Assembly: GCA_005885515.1 (NCBI GenBank)
Contig: VAWK01000019.1
Location: 38,832-102,831, forward strand
DNA: 64,000 nt
Reading direction: 5' to 3'
Source of the DNA: Actinomycetota bacterium
Lineage (GTDB): Bacteria; Actinomycetota; Thermoleophilia; Solirubrobacterales; Solirubrobacteraceae
Position 1 is the first letter of the stretch, and each line of letters begins with the position of its first letter. Below the pieces are notes generated by a model. That model did no database searches, was not told where the DNA came from, and saw nothing but the letters and a program-made list of their open reading frames with translations. The position numbers and the translations under genes are program-made. Shown here piece by piece: positions 1 through 6,893 of this stretch.

Positions 1-2
1 AT

Positions 3-754
3 CCGATGGTGCGCAAGATCCTCGACGGGGGACAGCGCGTGGGGGGGGGCGCGCGATCCCCGCGGGCGGCTACTGGGCGATGCCCAAGCTGTCGATGCCA
101 GGGGCGGTGATCGTGGGCGACGCCGGCGGGATGGTGAACCTGGCTGCGCTGAAGGGCGTGCACTACGCGATCAAGTCGGGGATGCTCGCCGCCGAGGCCA
201 TCTACGGCGCGCTCAAGCGCGGCGAATCGAGCTTCGAACGCTACGAGGAGGCGGTCGAGGAGTCCTGCATCGGCCCCGATCTGTGGGAGCAGCGCAACAC
301 GCGCCAGCCGTTCGCCAAAGGCCTGTTGCTGGGCGGCCCGGTGATCGGCCTGATGATCGCCACCAAGGGACGCTTCCCGGGCGGGCGCTGGTCGCTTCAC
401 CGCAACGACATCCAGCCCATGTTTATCGGCAAGACCAAGGATGCGTACCCCAGGCCCGACGGCAAGTACACCTTCGACAAGCTGTCCTCGGTGTTCATCA
501 GCGGCAACGCCACGCGCGACGACGCTCCCAACCACATCCGCGTGCGCCGGCATGTTCCGCGCGTGATCGCCGACACCTGGCGCTGGATGTGCCCGGCGGG
601 CGTGTATGAGATCCCGGAGGACGCCCCCGAGCACGGGGACGTGGACGTGATCGTGAACTACACCAACTGTGTGCAGTGCGGCGCGATCACGGCCAAGGGC
701 GGTCGCCTGACCACGCCCGAGGGCGGCGACGGCCCGCTATATCAGCAGCTCTGA
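3..754 (+). CDS. Electron-transfer flavoprotein-ubiquinone oxidoreductase, C-terminal part, frameshifted
   Basis: This enzyme passes electrons from ETF to the quinone pool at the membrane. The window opens inside the gene. The segment IPAGGYWAMPKL, the FAD-contacting GDAGGMVNLAALKG stretch and the closing TPEGGDGPLYQQL are family signatures. Frame 3 from base 3 reads PMVRKILDGGQRVGGGA, which is the expected upstream protein, but the rest is in frame 2. The switch falls in or just after a run of nine G at 41-49, so the ORF-track start at 80 is an artefact of the shift. The C-terminal ferredoxin-like domain keeps MCPAG and NCVQC but shows Ile where the fourth cluster cysteine (CxxCxxC in most members) is expected. 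Identity is secure. Whether the gene is broken or the base count is wrong is unknown. Confidence 0.85.
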   Translation, partial: DGAQDPRRGTARGGGRAIPAGGYWAMPKLSMPGAVIVGDAGGMVNLAALKGVHYAIKSGMLAAEAIYGALKRGESSFERYEEAVEESCIGPDLWEQRNTRQPFAKGLLLGGPVIGLMIATKGRFPGGRWSLHRNDIQPMFIGKTKDAYPRPDGKYTFDKLSSVFISGNATRDDAPNHIRVRRHVPRVIADTWRWMCPAGVYEIPEDAPEHGDVDVIVNYTNCVQCGAITAKGGRLTTPEGGDGPLYQQL

Positions 755-874
755 GCTTGCGCTCACAGCTCGCGGGCGCTGCGCTGCTCGCGCGCGGGCG
801 CGCCGCCGGAGGCGCGCTCGGAGCGCTCCCGACGCCGCGAAACATGCGCACGTTGCGGGTGTTACAGGGATGCT

Positions 875-1381
875 ATGCGGATCGGCGACCTCGTTCTGTC
901 GCTCCCCCGGGGCGTGCCGGCGCTGCCCGCGACGGCCGCCGCGGGCGCGCTGGCGTTGTGCGCCGCGGCGCCCGGCCAGTCGGGTGCCGGGCCCGCGCTA
1001 CCGAGCACGGCCACGCTCGAACAGTGCGTCACTTCGGTGGAGCAGCTCGAACGCTCCGCCACGTTCGCGGGGGAGATGAGCGCGATCCCCGGCACGCTGC
1101 GCATGGCGATACGCATCGACGTGCAGGAGCGGGTGCCCGGCCGAGCCGGCTTTCACACGGTGACCGCGCCTGGGTTGGGCGTGTGGCGCATGTCGGATCC
1201 GAAGGTGAAGATCTACAAGTACCTCAAGCAGGTCACCAACCTCTCGGCGCCGGCGGTGTATCGCGCGCTCGTGCGCTTCCGCTGGGAGAGTGCGAGAGGC
1301 CATATGCTGAGGCGTGCCGAGCACGTCACGCCACGATGCGAGGAGCCGGCGGCCCCTCCCGTCCCGCCGCCGGCCGCCTGA
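875..1381 (+). CDS. Secreted protein of unknown function
   Basis: The 168-residue product has a hydrophobic Ala-rich N-terminus (residues about 12-35, ending near AAAPGQSGAG) that looks like a signal peptide or membrane anchor. After it comes a compact region with CVTSVEQLERSATFAGEM and an aromatic/basic stretch (VWRMSDPKVKIYKYLKQV). A second cysteine lies near the C-terminus, so one disulfide is possible. The tail is Pro/Ala-rich. I recognise no enzyme motif. It stands alone, oriented towards rpmE. Two other long ORFs in other frames here are GC shadows. The frame was chosen because it gives a signal-like N-terminus and a normal residue mix. The reading frame is fairly sure and the function is unknown. 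Confidence 0.6.
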   Translation: MRIGDLVLSLPRGVPALPATAAAGALALCAAAPGQSGAGPALPSTATLEQCVTSVEQLERSATFAGEMSAIPGTLRMAIRIDVQERVPGRAGFHTVTAPGLGVWRMSDPKVKIYKYLKQVTNLSAPAVYRALVRFRWESARGHMLRRAEHVTPRCEEPAAPPVPPPAA

Positions 1382-1423
1382 CCGGCGCGCCAAGTGCAGC
1401 CGGTCGCGCTCCGAGGAGCCGCC

Positions 1424-1501
1424 GGCCTTTGCACGCCGCGCGGCGGTGGCTTCGCGCGCCGCGGCGGCTTCGCACGCCCCGCCGGCTTCGCGCGCCGCGT
1501 C
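1424..1501 (+). repeat. 18-bp tandem repeat in an intergenic region
   Basis: Three head-to-tail 18-mers based on GGCTTCGCGCGCCGCGGC lie at 1448-1465, 1466-1483 and 1484-1501. A weaker copy at 1424-1441 is separated from them by 6 bases. They occupy the gap between the secreted protein and rpmE (1382-1578). An 18-bp unit keeps any overlapping frame open, which explains the spurious long ORFs on both strands here. No coding role is supported. Confidence 0.7.
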
Positions 1502-1578
1502 GGGCGAGCGCACCGCGCCGGCGAGCACAGCCAGCGCCGCAAAGCGGCGCTAGGTGAGCGTCTAGAATGGGCGCAGCT

Positions 1579-1812
1579 ATGAAGGCGGGCATCCACCCCA
1601 AGTACGTGACCGCACGCGTGCACTGCACGTGCGGCAACGAATTCCTCACGCGCGCGACCAGCGAGGAGCTGCGCGTCGAGGTGTGCTCCAACTGCCACCC
1701 CTTCTACACGGGGCGCCAGAAGCTCGTGGACACGGGCGGCCGGGTGGAGCGTTTCCAGCGCAGGGTGGCCAAGGGCCGCCTGCAGACCGCACAGGCTCGT
1801 CCTGCGAAGTAG
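1579..1812 (+). CDS. rpmE: 50S ribosomal protein L31, zinc-binding type
   Basis: Small protein of the large ribosomal subunit. The 77-residue product begins MKAGIHPKY, the standard L31 start. The ORF track begins four codons earlier at 1567, but homologues start at this second ATG. Cysteines at 16, 18, 36 and 39 form the C+ type zinc ribbon. The C-terminus has the usual Gly-Arg and basic stretch (VERFQRRV). The C+ form is generally the zinc-replete paralogue, and cysteine-free copies replace it under zinc starvation. It heads a conserved rpmE-prfA-prmC neighbourhood, here split by inserted genes. Length and motifs fit, so confidence is high. Confidence 0.95.
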   Translation: MKAGIHPKYVTARVHCTCGNEFLTRATSEELRVEVCSNCHPFYTGRQKLVDTGGRVERFQRRVAKGRLQTAQARPAK

Positions 1813-1816
1813 CCCG

Positions 1817-3007
1817 GTGTCTTCCTCTCCGGCCGCGCGCGTGCCGGGGACTCCGGCGGACCCTCTAGCGGCGGACGCCGCCGGACAGGCGGCCCCGGCG
1901 GCGGACGGCGCCTCCGTCGACGCGACGCCCGCGTGGACGCCGCGGTCCGGGGACGATGGCTACCTGAGCGCCGAGCGCGACGCGCCGGTGGGCGGCCAGG
2001 CGGTGATCGAGGGGGTGATGATGCGCGGCGTGCGCAATTGGGCGGTGGCGGTGCGCAAGCCGAGCCCCGAGTGGGGACCGGTGGCCGAGCAAGGACCCGC
2101 GCCCGAGGAGGTACCGGCGCCCGAGCACAGACCGGCGGGCGAGGCGGAAGCGTCGGACGGGCCACCGCTCGGTGAGATCGATGTGCGCAGCTTCCCGCTG
2201 CGCTCGGCGCAGAGGCGCCACCGCGTGCTGCGCCTGCCGATCGTTCGCGGCGTGGTGGCGCTGGGTGGGTCGCTGGCGATCGGCTTCCGCGCGCTGGAGA
2301 TCTCGGCCAACGCGCAGCTCCCAGCCGACGAGGAAGGCGGGCAGGAGCAGGAGATCTCGCGCGGCATGTGGGCGGGCACGGTGGTGGTGGCCCTTGCGTT
2401 CGCGATCGTCCTGTTCTTTCTCATCCCGGTGGGGCTCACCAGCCTGATCAAGCACCAGCTTGGCTCATCGCTTCTGTTCTGGCTGGTCGAGGGCGGCGTA
2501 CGCACGGGCATCTTCCTCGGCTACCTGGTGCTGCTCTCTCGCTTGCGCGACCTGCGCCGCGTGCTCGAGTACCACGGCGCCGAGCACAAGACGATCTCCT
2601 GCTATGAGGCTGGCATCGCGCTAACGCCCGGCAACTGCAGCCGCTTCTCGCGGCTGCACCCGCGCTGCGGCACGAGCTTCCTGCTGGTGGTGATGATCGT
2701 GGCGATCTTCCTGTTCGCGCCGATCGGCCTGCCGGCCTGGTACTGGCTGCTCACCACGCGCATCCTGGGCGTGCCGCTGATCGCGGGCATCTCGTTCGAG
2801 CTGATCAAGTTCGCCGGCAAGAACCGCCGCCGCCGCTGGGTTCGCGCGCTGATGTGGCCGGGGATGAAGTTGCAGCTGCTAACCACCCGCGAGCCCGATC
2901 TGGACCAGCTCGCGGTGGCGATCTCGGCGCTGCAGGCGGTGCTCGTGCTCGAGAAGCCGGGAGAGCTCTCGGCGGACGATCTGCTCGGGCTCGAGGTCGT
3001 GGCCTAG
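1817..3007 (+). CDS. DUF1385 family membrane protein (YqhQ-like)
   Basis: Integral membrane protein of unknown function found next to rpmE/prfA in many Gram-positive bacteria. The GTG start lies 4 bases after the rpmE stop, so the two are probably cotranscribed. Signatures are GGQAVIEGVMMRG near residue 55, a C-terminal YHGAEHKTISCYE segment, and RLHPRCGTSFLL followed by strongly hydrophobic helices. The conserved His, Glu and Cys residues suggest metal or redox binding, but that is inference. Two departures from the family core are a Pro/Ala-rich N-terminal extension of about 50 residues and an acidic Pro-rich insertion (residues about 80-115) with a repeated P-E/A pattern. The family call is strong. 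Confidence 0.88.
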   Translation: MSSSPAARVPGTPADPLAADAAGQAAPAADGASVDATPAWTPRSGDDGYLSAERDAPVGGQAVIEGVMMRGVRNWAVAVRKPSPEWGPVAEQGPAPEEVPAPEHRPAGEAEASDGPPLGEIDVRSFPLRSAQRRHRVLRLPIVRGVVALGGSLAIGFRALEISANAQLPADEEGGQEQEISRGMWAGTVVVALAFAIVLFFLIPVGLTSLIKHQLGSSLLFWLVEGGVRTGIFLGYLVLLSRLRDLRRVLEYHGAEHKTISCYEAGIALTPGNCSRFSRLHPRCGTSFLLVVMIVAIFLFAPIGLPAWYWLLTTRILGVPLIAGISFELIKFAGKNRRRRWVRALMWPGMKLQLLTTREPDLDQLAVAISALQAVLVLEKPGELSADDLLGLEVVA

Positions 3008-3041
3008 CGCCGCGGCGCGGCTCAGGGCTGCGGCGGCGCGT

Positions 3042-3797
3042 TCAGGGCTGCGGCGACGCGTCGCCCGCGGCAAGTGGCGGCTCGCCGGCCGCGGCCAGTG
3101 GCGGCTCGCCGGCCGCGGGGAGGGCCGCCTTGTCCGCGTCGCCGGGCCGCATCGGCTCGGCGGAGGCGGGCGGGACCGCGCCGGGGATGGCGCGGCAGAC
3201 CAGCTGGCGCCAGCTGGACTTGAGCCGCTCGAGCGGCAGCGAGCGCATGTGGCGCAGGTACAGGAACAGATCTGCGCCCAGCGCTGCGAGCAGCAGCTCG
3301 GCGAGCAGCTCGGCGTCGCAGTCGGGATCGGCCTCGCGCAGGAGCAGGGTCACGTGCAGCCGGTAGACGCCATAGGGCGCCGACAGGAAGCGCGCGCCGC
3401 CGACCTCGGCGGCCGCCACGAGCATGGCGTGGCGGTCGAGCTGGTCGAGCACCCCTTCGCCGAACGCGGTCAGGCGCTCGCGCGGCGCGGCGCCGGGACC
3501 GAGCGGCGGGTCGCCGCGGATGATGTGCTCCTGGAACGCGCGCTCGTGCTCGCTGAGCACGGCCTGCGCGAGCGCGGCGCGCGAGCCGAAGCGGCGGAAC
3601 ACGGTGCCCTTGCCCACGCCGGCCGCGTCGGCGACGTCGTCCATGGAGACGCAGTCGGCTCCACGCTCGCCGAACAGCTGCGCGGCGCTCGCGAGGATGC
3701 GCGCGCGGTTGCGCGCGGCGTCGGCGCGCTCGCCGCCGTCGGGTTCGATCAGCGGCAGCTGGGAGCTCGTGATCGGCCATTGTGGCTGAGTCGCCAT
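3042..3797 (-). CDS. TetR family transcriptional regulator
   Basis: DNA-binding repressor-type protein of 251 residues. The helix-turn-helix sits at residues about 30-75 (RILASAAQLFGERG, then SMDDVADAAGVGKGTVFRRFGSRAAL), a textbook TetR N-terminus. The remaining helices form the ligand and dimer domain. The C-terminal 35 residues are a low-complexity tail with a repeated AAGEPPLA unit, encoded by a tandem repeat of about 24 bp near 3070-3118. It is divergent from the YceI/FMN reductase pair, with three matching palindromes in the gap, one of them 19 bases from its own start. That arrangement suggests it represses both itself and the neighbouring pair. The inducer is unknown. Confidence 0.92.
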   Translation of the reverse strand: MATQPQWPITSSQLPLIEPDGGERADAARNRARILASAAQLFGERGADCVSMDDVADAAGVGKGTVFRRFGSRAALAQAVLSEHERAFQEHIIRGDPPLGPGAAPRERLTAFGEGVLDQLDRHAMLVAAAEVGGARFLSAPYGVYRLHVTLLLREADPDCDAELLAELLLAALGADLFLYLRHMRSLPLERLKSSWRQLVCRAIPGAVPPASAEPMRPGDADKAALPAAGEPPLAAAGEPPLAAGDASPQP

Positions 3798-3815
3798 ACC
3801 TACATCCTACTAAAC

Positions 3816-3892
3816 CGGACCGTAGTCCAATTGTCTGCTATGCTTTCTCCAGTAGGAAGCGGACCAAAGTCCGCTCAGCGGACTAGGGTCCG
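3816..3892. promoter_or_regulatory. Three-copy TetR-type operator cluster
   Basis: Three copies of the palindrome CGGAC-N4-GTCCG lie in the divergent gap. They are at 3816-3829 (last base imperfect), 3860-3873 and 3879-3892, with middle bases CGTA, CAAA and TAGG. Centre spacings are 44 and 19 bp, close to four and two helical turns. The variable centre with invariant arms is what a dimeric TetR protein would select. The inferred targets are the TetR gene itself and the yceI-like gene. Confidence 0.75.
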
Positions 3893-3950
3893 AATCCAGA
3901 CACGAAATCAATCGAACACACGCAATCCAGCGAACACGAGGAGCGAGCAG

Positions 3951-4511
3951 ATGAGCACAGCAACAGCAGCAACCGACGGCAGGCTGACGGCCGGCACGTG
4001 GAAGATCGACCGCGTGCATTCGCACGTGGGCTTTGCGGTCAAGCACATGGTGGTATCGACGTTTCGCGGCCGCTTCGAGGATTACGACGGCGCGCTGGCG
4101 GTCGATGAGCACGGCAACCCGCGCTTGGAGGGCTGGGTGTCGGTGGACTCGATCGCGGTGGCGGACGAGAACCTGGCGGCGCATCTGACCTCGCCGGACT
4201 TCTTCGACAGCGAGCGCTACCCACGCGTGCGCTTCACCTCGAGCGCGGTGCGCGTGGGCGATGGCGGCGTGCTGGAGGTCGAGGGCGAGCTCGAGATCAA
4301 GGGCCGGGCGCGACCGGTGATCGCGCGCGGCAGCGTGAGCGGCCCGCACGTTGACATCGCCGGCAACGACAAGCTCGGCGTCGAGCTGGAGGCTACGGTC
4401 GATCGCCGCGAGTTCGGCCTGGAGTGGAACGCGCCGCTGCCGCAGGGCGGGTTCGCGCTCGACAACGACGTGCGGCTGGACGTGTCGCTCGAGCTGGTGC
4501 GCGAGGCGTAG
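3951..4511 (+). CDS. YceI family lipid-binding protein
   Basis: YceI proteins form a lipocalin-like barrel that binds long isoprenoid or amide lipids. The 186-residue product has the family pattern: TWKIDRVHSHVGFAVKHMV near the N-terminus, then SPDFFDSERYPRVRFTSS, LEIKGRARPV and EFGLEWN. No signal peptide is seen, so a cytoplasmic form is likely, as is common in actinobacteria. The ATG at 3951 follows a GAGGAGCG ribosome-binding site. It is first in a probable two-gene operon with the FMN reductase and lies directly downstream of the operator cluster. It may buffer a quinone or isoprenoid substrate for the reductase, but that is inference. Confidence 0.92.
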   Translation: MSTATAATDGRLTAGTWKIDRVHSHVGFAVKHMVVSTFRGRFEDYDGALAVDEHGNPRLEGWVSVDSIAVADENLAAHLTSPDFFDSERYPRVRFTSSAVRVGDGGVLEVEGELEIKGRARPVIARGSVSGPHVDIAGNDKLGVELEATVDRREFGLEWNAPLPQGGFALDNDVRLDVSLELVREA

Positions 4512-4514
4512 GCG

Positions 4515-5066
4515 ATGTTCGTTCTCGCCATCTCGGGCAGCCTGCGCGGCGGGTCGCACAACACGCGCCTGCTGCGGGCCATGCGTGGCCTGCTGCCGGC
4601 GGGGACCGAGCTTGAGGTGTTCTCGCGCCTGGCGGAGATTCCGCCGTACAGCGAGGATGAGGAGGACGCGCTGCCCCCGGCGGTCGCCGCCCTGAAGGCG
4701 GCGATCGCCGGTGCGGACGCGGTGCTGATCGCGACGCCCGAGTACAACGGCTCGATCCCGGGACAGCTGAAGAACGCGCTGGACTGGGTCTCGCGCCCTC
4801 CGGCGGCCTCGCCGCTGCGAGGCAAGCCGGCGGCGGTGATGGGTGCGAGCACGGGGCTGTTCGGAGCGGTGTGGGCGCAGGCGGAGCTGCGCAAGGTGCT
4901 GCGAACGATCGGCGCGCGCGTGGTCGATCTCGAGCTGCCGATCCCGCAGGCACAGGAGACGCTCGGCGATGATGGCCTGCCGCGCGACCGCGCCGCGCGC
5001 GAGCAGCTCGAGGCGATCGTGAGCGCGCTGCTGGAGCTGGCCCAGCCGGTCCAGCTGGCGGCCTGA
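4515..5066 (+). CDS. NADPH-dependent FMN reductase / quinone reductase-like flavoprotein
   Basis: Flavodoxin-fold enzyme of 183 residues expected to reduce FMN, quinones or related acceptors with NAD(P)H. The FMN phosphate loop SGSLRGGSHN is at residues 7-16. The family motif TPEYNGSIPGQLKNALDW is at about residues 75-92, and a GASTGLFG loop follows. The start is 3 bases after the yceI-like stop, so translation is probably coupled and TetR control shared. Induction of such reductases by TetR regulators commonly serves detoxification of quinones or electrophiles. That role is inferred from the context. Confidence 0.9.
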   Translation: MFVLAISGSLRGGSHNTRLLRAMRGLLPAGTELEVFSRLAEIPPYSEDEEDALPPAVAALKAAIAGADAVLIATPEYNGSIPGQLKNALDWVSRPPAASPLRGKPAAVMGASTGLFGAVWAQAELRKVLRTIGARVVDLELPIPQAQETLGDDGLPRDRAAREQLEAIVSALLELAQPVQLAA

Positions 5067-5101
5067 GCGCGCTCGCAGCCGGGTCCGGGCCGCGCTATCG
5101 C

Positions 5102-5664
5102 CTAGCGCGATAGCCCGACCGCGTGCAGGGCTTGCGCGTGGTCGAAGTACTCCTGCACGCCGATCACCCTGCCATGCGCCCGGGTGTTGACGGCCGCATA
5201 GGTTTCGGTGAGCGGGATGCCGCTGGCCTGCCCCCGCATCGACCCCTCCGCGAGCATGACGAGCCGCTCTCCCAGGTCGAACACCTCAAGCAGCTTCAGG
5301 TAGTTCGCCCCACCCCAGACCTCGTCGGCGGTGGCGACGTACCTGCGGTAACCCGCGAACCCCCGGTAGCACGGCTCCACGAGCCCGGCCGCGACCCACT
5401 TGGGGTCGCGGCGGTACTCGAACTCCGGGTGCCAGGTGGCTACGACCGCCTCCAGGTCGCGGCGGTTGTACGCCTCCACTGCGAGACGGTGGGCACGCCA
5501 CCGGCTGCACGACGCAGGCGCGAACCGGGCGACAGGCCGGAGAAGACCCGTGCACTCGCGGCGGCGATCGCCGGGAAGCGCAAGGCGAGGCGCTCGTCGG
5601 GTGTGCGCGTCGATCGCTGACGCTCGACGAGGGGCTTGCGCACGACGTCGACGTTGTCCGCCAC
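5102..5664 (-). pseudogene. SnoaL/NTF2-like protein gene, disrupted by a one-base frameshift
   Basis: The cone-shaped NTF2-like fold is used by many small enzymes and unknown proteins. The C-terminal part (VEAYNRRDLEAVVATWHPEFEY through EYFDHAQALHAVG) is in one frame. The N-terminal part (MADNVDVVRKPLVERQRS, ending SRLRRA) starts at 5664 in another frame. The pieces join at 5501-5505, where five bases stand in place of the six that would keep the frame, so one base is missing. The ORF track lists the halves separately, with the longer one wrongly extended antisense through prfA. It is divergent from prfA with about 80 bp between starts. It could be a true pseudogene or a sequencing indel. Confidence 0.72.
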
Positions 5665-5746
5665 AGTGAGCCCAGTATCGCGCCTGCCCGAGCGCGCCGG
5701 ACGCAGCGCGCCGGTGCCGCCGACACCGCTGCTTACACTCAGCGTG

Positions 5747-6796
5747 ATGATCGAGGGGCTGGTTGAGCAGATCGAGACGCGCTTTGGCGAGCTGGGCGAG
5801 CAGCTGACCGACCCCGAGGTGATCGCGGACCGCGAGCGCTACGCCGAGGTCGGGCGCGCCTACCGCCAGCTCGAGCCCGCGGCCAGGCTGGCCTCGCTGT
5901 GGCGCCACGCCCAGGACGACGCCGCGGGCGCGGAGGAGCTGCTGGCGGAGGAGGGCGAGGACGCGGAGCTGCGCGGCGTGCTCGGCGACGCGCGCGAGCG
6001 CATCGCGCAGCTCGAAGAGGAGATCCGGGTGGCGATGGTCGAGAGCGATCCCAACGACGAGAAGGACGTGATCGTGGAGGTCCAGGCCGGAGCGGGGGGC
6101 GAGGAGGCCGGCTTGTGGGCGGGGGACGTGTACCGCATGCTGGTCAAATACGCCGAGCGGCGCGGCTGGGCGGTCGAGCCGCTGGAGGTGGGAGACGGCA
6201 AGTTCACGTTCGCCGTCAAAGGGGCCGGTGCCTACTCGGTGTTCAAGTTCGAGGGCGGCACGCACCGCGTGCAGCGGGTTCCGCAGACGGAGTCGCAGGG
6301 GCGGATCCACACCTCGACGGCGACCGTGGCGGTGCTGCCCGAGGCCGAGGAGGTGGACGTGCAGATCGATCCGGGCGACCTGCAGATCGACGTGTACCGC
6401 TCATCGGGCCCGGGCGGCCAGTCGGTGAACACGACCGACTCGGCCGTTCGCGTCACGCACGCGCCGTCGGGCGTCGTGGTTTCGATGCAGGACGAGAAGT
6501 CCCAGCTGCAGAACCGCGAGAAGGCCTTGCGCGTGCTGCGCGCGCGGCTGGCAGAGCGCGCGCTGGCCGAGCAGCAGGCCGAGCAGGCGGCCGACCGCCG
6601 CTCGCAGGTTGGCACGGGCGACCGCGCGGAGAAGATACGCACATACAACTTCGGCGAGCGGCGCGTGACCGACCACCGCATCAAGCTGACGGTGCACAAT
6701 CTCGACCAGGTGCTGGAAGGCCAGCTGGACGAGCTGACGGCGGCACTGGTCGCCGACGAGAAGCGCAGGCGCCTCGCGGCCCAGGCGGCTGTATGA
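5747..6796 (+). CDS. prfA: Peptide chain release factor 1
   Basis: Reads UAA and UAG stop codons and triggers release of the finished peptide. The 349-residue product has the N-terminal helical domain, the UAG-reading loop region and the catalytic SSGPGGQSVN loop, whose GGQ glutamine is the methylation target. RF1 hallmarks also include VQRVPQTESQGRIHTST and the C-terminal KIRTYNFGERRVTDHR. An adjacent GTG at 5744 is an equally possible start, while the ORF-track start at 5636 adds a tail without family support. It lies upstream of prmC, whose product methylates this protein. A strong GC hairpin separates the two genes. Confidence 0.95.
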   Translation: MIEGLVEQIETRFGELGEQLTDPEVIADRERYAEVGRAYRQLEPAARLASLWRHAQDDAAGAEELLAEEGEDAELRGVLGDARERIAQLEEEIRVAMVESDPNDEKDVIVEVQAGAGGEEAGLWAGDVYRMLVKYAERRGWAVEPLEVGDGKFTFAVKGAGAYSVFKFEGGTHRVQRVPQTESQGRIHTSTATVAVLPEAEEVDVQIDPGDLQIDVYRSSGPGGQSVNTTDSAVRVTHAPSGVVVSMQDEKSQLQNREKALRVLRARLAERALAEQQAEQAADRRSQVGTGDRAEKIRTYNFGERRVTDHRIKLTVHNLDQVLEGQLDELTAALVADEKRRRLAAQAAV

Positions 6797-6824
6797 GCTG
6801 CGCGCGCGAGCAATCGTTACAGGA

Positions 6825-6849
6825 GGGGCGGCCCGGGAGGGGCCGCCCC
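6825..6849 (+). terminator. GC-rich hairpin between prfA and prmC
   Basis: A perfect 10-bp stem (GGGGCGGCCC with GGGCCGCCCC) closes a 5-base loop 28 bases after the prfA stop. There is no T-tract. U-less hairpins are proposed as terminators or attenuators in high-GC actinobacteria, so it could limit read-through into prmC. It might also only stabilise the mRNA end. Confidence 0.4.
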
Positions 6850-6893
6850 GGACGGCGTTCGGGCTGCCCGCGAGCGGGCCGGCGAGTGGCCGC

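Noticed and set aside
3249-4511. 420-residue plus-strand ORF covering the TetR gene and YceI
   Set aside because: Only the YceI part from 3951 has family sequence; the upstream half is antisense to TetR.
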